A stretch of DNA of 64,000 bases from Kribbibacterium absianum (GTDB taxonomy: Bacteria > Actinomycetota > Coriobacteriia > Coriobacteriales > Atopobiaceae), in contig NZ_JASJEX010000005.1 of the NCBI RefSeq assembly GCF_030067705.1, positions 1 to 64,000 on the forward strand, in the 5' to 3' direction. Below are positions 1 through 7,685 of this stretch, piece after piece; within the stretch, counting starts at the first letter, position 1, and the number at the start of each line of letters is the position of its first letter. Under the pieces are notes generated by a model. It worked only from the letters and a program-made list of their open reading frames with translations. It made no database searches and was not told where the DNA came from. The position numbers were made by a program, and so were the translations under genes.

Positions 1-68
1 TCGTCCCCGGTTCCCCGGGGCGCCGGGTGCGCGGCGCGAGAAAGAACTATAGCCGGGCCCGCCGGGCC

Positions 69-88
69 CGCGGCCGGGAAAGGCCGCG
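69..88 (+). terminator. Possible terminator hairpin at left edge
   Basis: A perfect 7-bp stem (CGCGGCC / GGCCGCG) with a six-base loop is followed by TTCACATTCTGTTC. It could end a gene lying left of the window. No gene was found in the first 314 bases; apart from this hairpin and the terminator at 243-281 I see nothing there. Confidence 0.3.
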
Positions 89-242
89 TTCACATTCTGT
101 TCACAAATCGGCAGGGGCGGGCAGCATGCGCAAGAGCGTGAATCCAGTATAACGCGAGGAAAACCGCTGTCCTCCCTTTTGAGGAGTCGACACACGCTGT
201 TCCTTGAGTTGCGAATCGACACCTCGCGAGGCCGGCAACAAA

Positions 243-281
243 GAGAACGGCCGACCCCGGAAACCGTGGTCGGCCGTTCTC
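243..281 (-). terminator. Rho-independent terminator of the small leftward gene
   Basis: Perfect 14-bp inverted repeat (243-256 against 268-281) with an 11-base loop. On the minus strand it is followed by a T-rich CTTTGTTG stretch. It lies 34 bases past the stop codon of the leftward gene at 315-596, so it most likely ends that transcript. Confidence 0.7.
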
Positions 282-314
282 AATAGTCCTGATCAACGAG
301 GCCTGGACGATGCG

Positions 315-596
315 TCACCAACAATAGTTGCGCCCGAACTGATCCACGAGACTGAGCACCTCGTCATCGGAGCAGTCGATGCCGAGGGCGCGGATCCTCT
401 CCGGCAGCTCCCCCTCGGAAGCGAGCAGGAGCGAGTCCAACTGTCGCGTGGTGTCGCGCGCGGCCTTCAGCGCGGCAAAGAACCCTTTGACCAAGCTCTC
501 CGCGTCCACCTCCTGGTCGTCCGCGATCTGAGCCAAGGCAAGCTCGGCCTCGGGGGAGATCTCCTTCGCGACCTTCGCAAACTCCCGTGCCTTCAT
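315..596 (-). CDS. Hypothetical 93-residue protein
   Basis: I do not recognise this protein. The start chosen is the ATG at 596, preceded by a strong GGAGGGG Shine-Dalgarno sequence; a longer in-frame extension to 719 has no such site and unlikely composition. The product is mostly helical in appearance: acidic and alanine-rich, beginning MKAREFAKVAKEI, with a Cys at about residue 74 and a C-terminal end NYCW. The C-terminal segment (ALGIDCSDDEVLSLV) faintly resembles the end of Nif11-type leader domains, but no modification enzyme lies nearby, so this is only a passing likeness. A clear terminator follows at 243-281, so it is transcribed alone, divergently from the HTH gene at 851. Confidence 0.65.
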   Translation of the reverse strand: MKAREFAKVAKEISPEAELALAQIADDQEVDAESLVKGFFAALKAARDTTRQLDSLLLASEGELPERIRALGIDCSDDEVLSLVDQFGRNYCW

Positions 597-799
597 GGTT
601 TCACCCCTCCGCAGCGAGGCCCCGTCGCATCTCACGTGGGGCGCTCTTGGTTGGTGAAGGTATCCCCTGCGCGGACGGGTTGTCTCCCCTAAATGTGGGG
701 AAGCAACGAACGTGCCCATAGCTTGACCGGTCTTACAAAGAGTCTGGGGACCGTCTGTAAGGGTCGTGACCAGCGGGTTACCGGGAAGCGGGCCATTTG

Positions 800-814
800 C
801 TAACTACTTGTTAG
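800..814. promoter_or_regulatory. Possible operator of the HTH gene
   Basis: CTAAC and GTTAG form a perfect inverted repeat separated by five bases, 37 bases before the start codon of the small XRE-type regulator. The region is locally AT-richer than its surroundings. Autoregulation through such a site is common for this family, but binding here is inferred. Confidence 0.35.
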
Positions 815-850
815 TGGAGTGGCGCGCGCCTCTTACCCATCGTTTGAGCC

Positions 851-1141
851 ATGGGCGAGCCAAGGACGTTTGACGAGACCAGAGCGCTCATCGGCGCCAA
901 CCTTCGCAGGGTCCGCAAGGCACGCGGCCTCTCGCAGGAGAAGGCCGGCGAGCTGGTGGGCCTGTCACGCTCGACCATGGGCTATTACGAGCAGGGTCGG
1001 CGGAATCCGAGCCTCCAGTCGCTCCACAAGATGGCGGTGGCCTACGACGTGGACCTCTCAGAGTTCTTCAGGTTCGAACGCTTCGTGCCCGCGTACCTGG
1101 ACGACGAGGATCCAGAAGAAGAGCCCGAAAAGGACCAGTGA
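851..1141 (+). CDS. XRE-family helix-turn-helix regulator
   Basis: A 96-residue DNA-binding protein. The helix-turn-helix occupies about residues 12-68: it starts IGANLRRVRKARGLSQEKAG, continues with LVGLSRSTMGYYEQGRRNPS (recognition helix and the usual E-x-G-x-R-x-P-S turn) and closes with LHKMAVAYDVDLSEFF. The C-terminal 20 residues are very acidic (DDEDPEEEPEKD). There is no second domain, so it is a minimal Cro/C1-like repressor. It is a single gene: a possible operator precedes it and a perfect palindromic terminator follows. What it controls besides itself cannot be seen; the divergent gene at 315-596 is a candidate. Confidence 0.85.
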   Translation: MGEPRTFDETRALIGANLRRVRKARGLSQEKAGELVGLSRSTMGYYEQGRRNPSLQSLHKMAVAYDVDLSEFFRFERFVPAYLDDEDPEEEPEKDQ

Positions 1142-1147
1142 GCAAAC

Positions 1148-1186
1148 GGCCGGGGTCGAGCAGCGCTGCTCGACCCCGGCCTTCTT
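1148..1186 (+). terminator. Palindromic bidirectional terminator
   Basis: Two perfectly complementary 17-base arms (1148-1164 and 1165-1181) followed by TTCTT on the plus strand and by a short T run on the minus strand. It lies between the convergent HTH gene (stop 1141) and flavin reductase gene (stop 1223), so it can serve both. Confidence 0.75.
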
Positions 1187-1222
1187 ATCGATGGGTGTGA
1201 CGGCGCTCCCGGCCTCTCGCCC

Positions 1223-1864
1223 TCACTCGTGATGGTGGCAGCAGCACTCGCCGTCATGATGGTGGTGCTCGTGGTGCTCATGGCCGCAGCCGCAGTCACC
1301 GTCATGGTGATGGTGCTCGTGACCGCATCCGCACTCGTCCTCGTCATCCTCAAGAAGGGCCGCGGCGATGTACATGTGGTCGATGCGCCCCACATACATG
1401 GTGTGGAAGTCCTTGTTGGGATAGTTCTGGGCGACGAGCTCCGGCACGACGAAGTCCTGCTCCTCGAGCTGCTGGGCGTAGAGCTTGTGGCACACGACGA
1501 TGAGCTCGGCCTGCTCGAAGGCCATGGACCCCGGTACCTCCATCGGCGCAAGGCCGGTGGCGAGGGCCTTGTCGGCGTCGCGGCCGCTCAACGACCCGCA
1601 CGTCTCGAGGGCCTCGTGCCACTCCTCGCCAAAGAACGAGAGCGTGAAGTCGTCGGTCTGGTCCACGAACTCCTTGGTGTAGCGCTGGGGGCGCAGATAG
1701 ATGGTGGCCACCGGCTTGTTCCAGAGCGTGCCCATCTGCCCCCAGGAGGCCGTCATCGTGTTCCAGGCGGAGTCGTTGCCGGCGGTGACGAGCATCCAGT
1801 CGGTACCGATCATCTCAAAGGGGTTGAACTGCAGGTCTTGCGGTTGGATCTCGACGAAGTCCAT
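1223..1864 (-). CDS. Flavin reductase-like protein with His/Cys-rich C-terminal tail
   Basis: 213 residues. Residues 1-175 fit the flavin reductase-like (FMN-binding split-barrel) family: the FEMIGTDWMLVTAGN and WNTMTASWGQMGTLW segments are typical of the FMN-binding part, followed by PVATIYLRPQRYT and FTLSFFGE. Such proteins bind FMN and reduce flavins or act as small flavoproteins of unknown partner. The odd part is the last 36 residues, which hold 15 His and 7 Cys in the repeated pattern CGCGHEHHHH / CGCGHEHHEHHHH / CCCHHH. This should bind several metal ions such as Zn, Ni or Cu. The ATG at 1864 follows an AGAGAGGG ribosome site. The gene stands alone, so the metal link is read only from the tail. 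Confidence 0.85.
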   Translation of the reverse strand: MDFVEIQPQDLQFNPFEMIGTDWMLVTAGNDSAWNTMTASWGQMGTLWNKPVATIYLRPQRYTKEFVDQTDDFTLSFFGEEWHEALETCGSLSGRDADKALATGLAPMEVPGSMAFEQAELIVVCHKLYAQQLEEQDFVVPELVAQNYPNKDFHTMYVGRIDHMYIAAALLEDDEDECGCGHEHHHHDGDCGCGHEHHEHHHHDGECCCHHHE

Positions 1865-1915
1865 GGACCCTCTCTTTCTGCTCGAGCCCGAGGGCGCCCG
1901 GGCGCTTTCCCTCTT

Positions 1916-2806
1916 CTATCTCCGGGAGACGTGCGTCTCCCATTTGAGCTTCTTACCCGCCGCCGCGCACCACGTGGTTCCTCCATTGGCCGACGCATAG
2001 GACGCCCAGGGCCGGGAGTCCTTCTCGGAGGGGGCACAACGGGCCAGGTGCAGCGCAAAGAGCGCCTTCTGCACCGGCGTCGCCACATTGAAGTAGCCCT
2101 CCCAGACAAGGAACGCCTCGTCCCAGTCGCCCTGCTCCTCACGGGTCAGTTGGTTCGCGAGCGCGACGGTCTGAGCGACCCCTTGAGAGTAGGTCTTGGG
2201 GAGGCCCGCCTCGTCGAGGGCCTGGAGCGCATGGGCGGCGTCGATGAGGTCCGCAAGGCGCCGCTGGTCGAAGGCGCAGTGGGCGCGAATCTGCTCCACC
2301 AGATAGCGGGACTGCGCCGGGGCCTTGTGGTCCAGGGACCGCTCGTAGGCGGCCATCAGGTCGCACGCGGCCGCCCAGCGACCCTGCCAACGGAGCGCAC
2401 GGGCGTAGTTCCAGAGCGCGCCGCCGCGGTCCTCGGGCCACTCCAACTCGAGGTAGGCCAAGTAGCGGTCCCCGTAGGCCACCGGGTCGCACTGGTCGTC
2501 GAGCATCGCCGCAAACCGGGCGCCGAGCTTCTGACGGCGCGAGAAGAGCAGGAAGAACAACACGAGCGCGAGCACCACCGCGAGGTTGGTGGCCCCGTTC
2601 AGGACGCCCTGCGCCGTCGGCGCCAGCTGCGCCACGAGCAGACAGGACAGCCCGACGACGCAAGTGGCCACGAGGCCGACCACGAGCCGACGCTCCGGGC
2701 GCACCACCTCGTCGCGCGCCCATGCCTGGGCCTCGGGAGTCGGCTCGTCCCCGAGCGTCGCACGGATGAAGCCGGCGACGTCCGAGCGTTTGCCCTTTGC
2801 TGCCAT
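1916..2806 (-). CDS. Membrane protein with two transmembrane helices, unknown function
   Basis: About 296 residues. The N-terminal 50 residues are charged and cytosolic-looking. Two adjacent hydrophobic helices follow (RLVVGLVATCVVGLSCLLVAQ and about residues 75-90), then a large soluble part of roughly 190 residues rich in Ala, Trp and Tyr (LEWPEDRGGALWNYARALRWQ). That part resembles TPR-like helical repeats, though I cannot name a family. It ends in a basic KKLKWETHVSRR tail. I chose the ATG at 2806, six bases after AGGA; a GTG at 2809 is equally possible. The upstream lipoprotein gene ends only 12 bases away, so 3759-1916 forms one leftward operon with the two preceding genes. Confidence 0.75.
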   Translation of the reverse strand: MAAKGKRSDVAGFIRATLGDEPTPEAQAWARDEVVRPERRLVVGLVATCVVGLSCLLVAQLAPTAQGVLNGATNLAVVLALVLFFLLFSRRQKLGARFAAMLDDQCDPVAYGDRYLAYLELEWPEDRGGALWNYARALRWQGRWAAACDLMAAYERSLDHKAPAQSRYLVEQIRAHCAFDQRRLADLIDAAHALQALDEAGLPKTYSQGVAQTVALANQLTREEQGDWDEAFLVWEGYFNVATPVQKALFALHLARCAPSEKDSRPWASYASANGGTTWCAAAGKKLKWETHVSRR

Positions 2807-2818
2807 CACGGGTCCTGT

Positions 2819-3430
2819 CTACTCGGCGGTGCCCACGTCGAACGTGGCGGTGTCGAGCACCGACTGGTAGGTGCTCCAGTCCGCATCGTAGCTGTCCTCG
2901 GGGCAGAGCGCCGTGATCGCGACCACCGTCTCGCCGGAGCCGACGAGAAGCTGCACGCCCCGGCATGCGACGTCCCCCACGCTCCTCTCGAGCGGGAGCT
3001 CCGCTAGGTACCGGCCGTCCTTCTCGGTCACCGCGACGGACGAGGGGTCGATCGAGAGACCTTCGGAGGCCACCATCGTGGCGACAAAGCCGGTCATGGC
3101 CTCCGAGGAGTCCACACCCTCCCCCATCGACATCAAGTCGGAGCTTTGCTCGGACACCTCGATGTAGCCGGCGCCCGAAGGGGGCTCGATGCCGGCCACC
3201 CCACCGGTGGAGACGGCCTGCCACCCGTCGGGCACGCGAAGCGTGACCCCTTGGGCCGTGAACGTGCCGTCAGCAACGGCCGTCGTCGTGGGCTGTCCTG
3301 CCGTTGCGCCCGAGGGCGCAGAGCCGTCCGCGCCTGAGGGTGCAGAGCAGCCGACCAGTCCGAGCGTCGCGACAAGCGCGACCGCCAGGACGGCGGTCAA
3401 CGGGGCGCACGTCCATTTCTTCTCGCCCAT
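2819..3430 (-). CDS. Secreted lipoprotein, unknown function
   Basis: 203 residues. The N-terminus is a lipoprotein signal peptide: a basic GEKK start, a hydrophobic stretch and the lipobox LVGC with Cys28 as the lipidated residue. A Ser/Gly/Thr-rich linker follows, then a compact domain starting about residue 55 (GTFTAQGVTLRVPDGWQAV) that looks like a single beta-rich domain of the kind found after membrane anchors; I cannot assign a function. It should sit on the outer face of the membrane. The ATG at 3430 nearly touches the stop of the upstream gene (3433), which points to translational coupling. Confidence 0.8.
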   Translation of the reverse strand: MGEKKWTCAPLTAVLAVALVATLGLVGCSAPSGADGSAPSGATAGQPTTTAVADGTFTAQGVTLRVPDGWQAVSTGGVAGIEPPSGAGYIEVSEQSSDLMSMGEGVDSSEAMTGFVATMVASEGLSIDPSSVAVTEKDGRYLAELPLERSVGDVACRGVQLLVGSGETVVAITALCPEDSYDADWSTYQSVLDTATFDVGTAE

Positions 3431-3432
3431 GG

Positions 3433-3759
3433 TCAGTCCCCCGCCTCATCGACAGCGGCCGCCAGGTCGACGGCCGCGACCGCGCTGTCCTGGGAGCGCT
3501 CGGTCGCGAGCACCCGCGCGCGGGCCTCCTCCGCGTCACGCTCCAGGTACTCACCGGCGGCTGAGTCGGAGTCGAGCATCACGGACTCGTTCCCAAGCGC
3601 GGCGGCGAAGAGCCCCTCCGTCTGTCCGTCCACGCGATCCTCGACCACAGGGGTCTCGCTCGGCGCGTCAGTGGTGGGGTGCCCCGGGCCCTGGTCGTCG
3701 GGGTCGAACTCCGCCCCGCGCCACGGACGGTCGGCGCTCCGGTTGACCTTCTCCTTCAT
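3433..3759 (-). CDS. Hypothetical acidic 108-residue protein
   Basis: I do not recognise this protein. It has no signal peptide or membrane segment. It is hydrophilic and rich in Asp, Glu and Ala, with a Pro/Thr-rich first third (GHPTTDAPSETPVVED) that is probably disordered and a second half likely to form helices. The ATG at 3759 follows AGGAG. The stop codon lies two bases before the lipoprotein start, so the two are probably made together. It heads a three-gene leftward operon with that lipoprotein and the membrane protein. Confidence 0.65.
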   Translation of the reverse strand: MKEKVNRSADRPWRGAEFDPDDQGPGHPTTDAPSETPVVEDRVDGQTEGLFAAALGNESVMLDSDSAAGEYLERDAEEARARVLATERSQDSAVAAVDLAAAVDEAGD

Positions 3760-3830
3760 GGGATGCTCCTTCGCGACGTCGTCTCATCGCACAGGTCTGT
3801 ACCCGTCCGCGCGACAGGAGCCGGCGCGGC

Positions 3831-4529
3831 TCAGGCCTTGGCCTCGCTTTTGTCGGGGGACTGAACGGCCGGTTCCCGACGAGGGCCCCGGTCGTCCAAC
3901 AGGTTCTCCATGCCGTATGCCTCGGCGGCCTCCTGAGAGAGCTCGTAGCCACCCATCGGGTCGTCGAGGTCCATCGAGTCCGAGATCGCGTACGGATCGA
4001 TGGACTCGTCGGCGCCGCCCACCACGCGGGGGTCGTCGGCCAGCTCGTCGCGCTCATAGAGGGCACACTCGAGCCTCCAGAAGGGAGCACAGATCCACGG
4101 GGCCGCGTCCGGGTCGTAGGAGGCCTTCTTGTTGGCAGCGGCGAGCACATAGAAATACGGGGGCGCGACGAGGGCGAGGATCTGCCAGCCGGCCCCCAAA
4201 TGGAAGCACTGCGCGAGGGCCATCGAGGACCAGCCATAGAGGACGAACCCGATGCAGAGCGGGATGCCCCAGAACTGCCCCACCTCCGGCCACGGCACCA
4301 TCCACAACACGACGATGGCGGCCAGGCAGACCAGCTCCGCAAAGAAGAGAACCACCGTGTGAGCGGCCCGGAACAGCTGGAACTCGCCCCAGAAGGGCAC
4401 GAGAATGTGCCAACCGTGCTCTCCCGTCTTGCGGAGAACCGCCCATCCGCCGACAAAGAAGCAGCCGAGCCCCACGAGCAGCAACGCGAACGCCACCGAC
4501 ACGAGAATCGAAAACGTCAGCGCCCCCAT
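3831..4529 (-). CDS. Multi-pass membrane protein, DUF5684-like
   Basis: 232 residues from the ATG at 4529, which has GGAGGG upstream; an earlier in-frame ATG at 4562 has none. There are about five hydrophobic helices in the first 150 residues. The segment FVGGWAVLRKTGEHGWHILVPFW resembles the loop seen in DUF5684 proteins, where a Lys-Gly-x-x-Gly-Trp motif precedes 'IPxYN'. The last 80 residues are soluble and acidic, with many Asp and Glu and no recognisable domain. Function is unknown. It is probably a single transcript or leads the operon at 3759, from which it is separated by 71 bases. Confidence 0.7.
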   Translation of the reverse strand: MGALTFSILVSVAFALLLVGLGCFFVGGWAVLRKTGEHGWHILVPFWGEFQLFRAAHTVVLFFAELVCLAAIVVLWMVPWPEVGQFWGIPLCIGFVLYGWSSMALAQCFHLGAGWQILALVAPPYFYVLAAANKKASYDPDAAPWICAPFWRLECALYERDELADDPRVVGGADESIDPYAISDSMDLDDPMGGYELSQEAAEAYGMENLLDDRGPRREPAVQSPDKSEAKA

Positions 4530-4779
4530 TGGTCCCTCCGCCCCGAGCTCACGACACGACACCGCCCAACGATGTCAACCTACCCTTGGCACCGGTGCGT
4601 AACAGGCAGTCCTCGCTTTTTTCTTCGCCCGCAACGCACCGCCACAGAACGAAAGATGGGCCCGACATGGAGGGTGCATCGTGAGGGTGTGAAGCCAGAC
4701 AACCTGCACATCTCCAAGGGCGACGCTCGGCCACTATGGCGTGCAAGTACACAGGGACGCGGTGTCGTGAGGAGGCTCC

Positions 4780-5211
4780 GTGCGGTCAGCGGCGAAAGTG
4801 TTGGGCGGAGTCGCAGCGTTGGGCCTCGCTCTTGTGCTCTGCGGGGTCGCCTTCTCCGACCGGGCCTCGGCGCCTACCGTGACCGTGCAGCTGCCGGCCA
4901 ACCGCGCCGCCGGGCTTGAATGGACGCTGGATGTGGAGCCGGCCGGCTCCTTCCAAGAGGTCTCCCAGGACTACGCGGCCGTCGACGGCAGCCATCCCGA
5001 CTCCGCCGGCGTGCAGACCTTCGTGCTGCGTGCCACGTGCCAGGGCGACTCGACGGTGAGCTTCTCCTGCGTGAACGCCTCCGATGGCTCCGTGGACTCG
5101 ACCGCCGTCTACCGCTTCAGCACGGACGGCCCGACGATCTCGCGCGAGTCCGTGGACACGGATATCTCGTCCGAGCTGATGGCCCCATGGGAGGCCGAGA
5201 GCGCGGCCTGA
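4780..5211 (+). CDS. Secreted chagasin-like (I42) protease-inhibitor-type protein
   Basis: 143 residues starting at a GTG (4780) with GGAGG eight bases before it. The N-terminus is a signal peptide or membrane anchor (VLGGVAALGLALVLCGVAF). The remaining ~115 residues have the order seen in chagasin-fold inhibitors of cysteine peptidases: a VTVQLPANRAAGLEWTLDV strand-loop in place of the usual N-P-T-T-G-Y-x-W, a middle GVQTFVLRATCQGDSTVSF strand, and a last strand ending in TAVYRF. The first loop is not canonical and the Arg-Pro-Trp loop is not visible, so the inhibitor activity is uncertain. It may instead be a general Ig-like secreted protein. The 3' end overlaps the convergent gene at 5109-5498 by about 100 bases. 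Confidence 0.55.
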   Translation: MRSAAKVLGGVAALGLALVLCGVAFSDRASAPTVTVQLPANRAAGLEWTLDVEPAGSFQEVSQDYAAVDGSHPDSAGVQTFVLRATCQGDSTVSFSCVNASDGSVDSTAVYRFSTDGPTISRESVDTDISSELMAPWEAESAA

Positions 5212-5498
5212 CGGTCCGGAAGGCGCCCCCAGAGCCAGAGGCCCCCGAGGATGAGCTCCGCCGCAAGGCCGCTGCCGAGACAGACGGCCTGGACGAGCGG
5301 GCCGCCGAACAGCCCGGCCGCCACCGATGCCCCAAGGGCCACAAGACCGAAGACCAACATCCAGGTGGCCACGGCCGCCTGGTCGTCCCACGAGAAGCGC
5401 ACGGCCCCCTGCTCGGGAAGGCCCGTGCGACCGAGGGTGAGGCCCCACGCGACCATGGGGAGCACGAACAGCAGCACCGTCGCCAATCCCTGCACCAT
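5109..5498 (-). CDS. Small membrane protein, unknown function
   Basis: 129 residues with three or four hydrophobic helices (VQGLATVLLFVLPMVAWGLTL; AVATWMLVFGLVALGASVAAG; VQAVCLGSGLAAELILGGLWL) and a short soluble tail. The ATG at 5498 follows a good GGGAGGC site, which is the main reason for accepting it. Its last ~33 codons overlap the 3' end of the convergent secreted protein at 4780-5211. Such a long tail-to-tail overlap is unusual, so either the stop has drifted or the tail is not functional. I do not recognise a family. Confidence 0.55.
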   Translation of the reverse strand: MVQGLATVLLFVLPMVAWGLTLGRTGLPEQGAVRFSWDDQAAVATWMLVFGLVALGASVAAGLFGGPLVQAVCLGSGLAAELILGGLWLWGRLPDRQAALSASHGAISSDEISVSTDSREIVGPSVLKR

Positions 5499-5535
5499 GG
5501 TCGCCTCCCTGATCCCGCGACGCGCTCCTCAACAA

Positions 5536-5576
5536 AAAGAAGTGCATCGATATGTGGCTTCTCGATGCACTTCTTT
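5536..5576 (-). terminator. Terminator downstream of pspA
   Basis: Perfect 15-bp stem (5536-5550 with 5562-5576) and an 11-base loop, flanked by A-rich sequence on the plus strand, which reads as a T run on the minus strand. It follows the stop of the leftward pspA gene (5648) and precedes the small membrane protein gene. Confidence 0.8.
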
Positions 5577-5647
5577 CCCCGTGGGCAGGAAAGGCTATTC
5601 GGCGGACAGCCGGCGAGCGGCTGCGTATCAGCGGGCAGCGGCGTTGA

Positions 5648-6331
5648 CTAGCTGAGCCCCATCTCCCTCTTCATGCGCTCCAGCTCGTCGTCCACCGCCG
5701 CCGTCTGACCGGCCGCGGCGTACTTCTTCTCGAGGGAGGAAGCCGGGTCCTCGGGCTGGCCGTTGAGCTCTTCCATCGCGTTCGACCGGTCGAGCATCGC
5801 GTCGGCCTTCGCCTCCATGCGCTCGAAGGCGGCCATCGCGCCCTCGGCCTTGTCGGCGCCCCCGGTCATCCGATTGACCTTGTCCTGGGTCTTGGCGACG
5901 GCGGCCTTGGCCTTGATCGTGTCGCGGCGCCCCTTGAGCGTGGTGATGTCGTTCACAAGCTTGTCGTGCATCGCGCGCATCTTCTCGGCGTTCTCATGGG
6001 CCGCCTCGTAAGCGGTCATGAGGCCGACGTTCTTCTCCACCAGCTGCTGCTTCTTGGCCAGGAACGTGCGGGCGTCGTCCTCGTTGCCGGCCGCCAGGGC
6101 CTTGCGGGCGAGGCCGTCGTACTTGTCGACCTCGGCCTGGTTGGCGTCGACGAGACGCTTGCAGCGAGCCTCCTCCGCCATCACGCCGGCCGTTGCCTCC
6201 TTGACCTCGGCGAGGCTCTCGGTCAGCTCGCGAAGGTACTGGTCCACCATCTTCGCGGGGTCCTCCGCCTTGTCGAGCAGATCGTTGACGTTGGCCTTGA
6301 TGATGGAGCTGAAGCGATCCAGGATGCCCAT
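5648..6331 (-). CDS. pspA: PspA/IM30-family membrane-stress protein
   Basis: 227 residues. PspA/Vipp1 proteins coat stressed cytoplasmic membranes from inside and limit proton leakage. The typical short amphipathic start (MGILDRFSSIIKANVNDLLDK) is present, followed by the family's diagnostic EDPAKMVDQYLRELTESL and a long coiled coil to about residue 190 containing LVEKNVGLMTAYEAAHE. The C-terminus (DDELERMKREMGLS) is short, as in actinobacterial members. It lies 30 bases downstream of the TPM-like membrane protein gene on the same strand. That pairing, a PspA with a membrane-bound partner, suggests a two-gene envelope-stress operon. Confidence 0.9.
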   Translation of the reverse strand: MGILDRFSSIIKANVNDLLDKAEDPAKMVDQYLRELTESLAEVKEATAGVMAEEARCKRLVDANQAEVDKYDGLARKALAAGNEDDARTFLAKKQQLVEKNVGLMTAYEAAHENAEKMRAMHDKLVNDITTLKGRRDTIKAKAAVAKTQDKVNRMTGGADKAEGAMAAFERMEAKADAMLDRSNAMEELNGQPEDPASSLEKKYAAAGQTAAVDDELERMKREMGLS

Positions 6332-6361
6332 GGCACTCCCCTTTCCGTCAGGCGCTCGCGC

Positions 6362-7525
6362 CTAATGGCCGTCCTTGGTGGAGGCGTCCTGCGCGGACGC
6401 GTCGCCGCCGGCCGGCTTGTCCTCGTACTTTTTCTCGAGGTCCTCGAGGCTCTGGTCCCCAAAGGTCTCGAGCGGCGTGTTGAGCAGGTCGTCGATCCTC
6501 TTCTGCTCCGCCGCCTGCTTCTCCTTGCGCTTCTTGACCACAACGTAGGCCACGCCCCCGACGACCACGGCGCCCACGACAACGCCGATCGCGATGGCTC
6601 GGGTCCGGCCGGCCGGGGCGCCCATGATCGTGCGGCCGGTGTCATCGAAGGTTTTCGAGAAGACCTCCTCGTCCGAGATGGACGTGGTGTTGTAGTACTT
6701 CTCGAGGTTCTGGGCGAGAATCCGGACCGCCTCGGAGTCCATGACGGAGGTGGTTGCCGAGCCGCCGCAGTAGCCCCAGACGTACCCGCCGCTGCCGTCG
6801 TCGCAGAAGACCATCAGGAAGTGGCCCTCGTCGTCGAAGAGCTGGTCGTAGAGCTCGGTCGCCTTGGCGGAGCACGCCGAGCTGGAGGTCACCGACCCGT
6901 TGGGCAGGATGTAGACGTACGGCGCGACGCCCGTCGTGTTGTAGAAGGCCGTGAGGCCGGACTCGAGCGCGGCCGGGGTGTGGATCCAATCGCCGTCCTC
7001 GTCGGTGTAGAGGGCGGTGACGACCGCCGTGCCCTCAGCGAGCCGGGTGCGGTCGACCGTGGACTCCACCTGCGCCTGGGAGGAACCCGAGCCGGAACCA
7101 AAGGTGGTGCCCCCGCAACCGAAGGAGGTCGCGAGCACCACCACGAGCAGGATCGCGCAGACGACGATAAAGAGGGTGCCGCACCCGCAGCCGGTGCTCG
7201 GACGGTCGTCGTTGGCGGAGTTGCGGCCGGTCGCGGCGTTCCCCGCCGCCGAGCCGAGCATGCCGCCGAGGAACGCGCCCCCAAAGCCGGAGCCGGGACG
7301 GCGCCTGCGCGGAGGGGGCCCGAACACCGGGCCGCGCGGCCCTCCCATGCCGAAACCCGGCATGCCGACGCGCGGGACGCGCCCCATGCCGCCGCGGGCG
7401 CCGACGGGGCCGCTCCGGCCTCCAGAGCCGCCTCGGGCGCCGCCGGAGAAGCCACCGCTGGAACGGCCACCGCCGGCCCCGCCGCCACCGGAACGACCTC
7501 CGCCGCCACCGCCGGAACGACCCAT
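6362..7525 (-). CDS. Glycine-rich membrane protein with TPM-like domain
   Basis: 387 residues. The first ~110 are a low-complexity Gly/Arg/Pro/Ser region (GRSGGGGGG repeats), likely disordered. A hydrophobic helix follows (CGTLFIVVCAILLVVVLATSF), preceded by Cys-Gly-Cys. An outside domain of about 150 residues (VDRTRLAEGTAVVTALYTD ... YVYILPNGSVTSSS ... FLMVFCDDGSGGYVWGY) resembles the TPM domain found in membrane-anchored repair and phosphatase-like proteins. A second helix (AIAIGVVVGAVVVGGVAYVVV) and a charged KKRKEKQAAEQ tail close it. It is the first gene of a unit with pspA, so a role in envelope maintenance is likely but not shown. Confidence 0.75.
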   Translation of the reverse strand: MGRSGGGGGGRSGGGGAGGGRSSGGFSGGARGGSGGRSGPVGARGGMGRVPRVGMPGFGMGGPRGPVFGPPPRRRRPGSGFGGAFLGGMLGSAAGNAATGRNSANDDRPSTGCGCGTLFIVVCAILLVVVLATSFGCGGTTFGSGSGSSQAQVESTVDRTRLAEGTAVVTALYTDEDGDWIHTPAALESGLTAFYNTTGVAPYVYILPNGSVTSSSACSAKATELYDQLFDDEGHFLMVFCDDGSGGYVWGYCGGSATTSVMDSEAVRILAQNLEKYYNTTSISDEEVFSKTFDDTGRTIMGAPAGRTRAIAIGVVVGAVVVGGVAYVVVKKRKEKQAAEQKRIDDLLNTPLETFGDQSLEDLEKKYEDKPAGGDASAQDASTKDGH

Positions 7526-7685
7526 GACGCCCTCCTCAAAGTGATGTCGTGCGGTTCAGTGTACCCAGAACCAGCCGAGTCCCTGAGTGGCCGAGACCCT
7601 CAGACGAGGGGCCGTGTCCCCGCGCGGGGAGCCGGGCGCCCCCTCCCCGTTCCCGAACGCTCGAACCCCCGTGCCGAGCAACCCG

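Noticed and set aside
315-719. 134-residue version of the first leftward gene
   Set aside because: The ATG at 596 has a strong ribosome site; the added 41 residues are Arg/His/Pro-rich and lack one.
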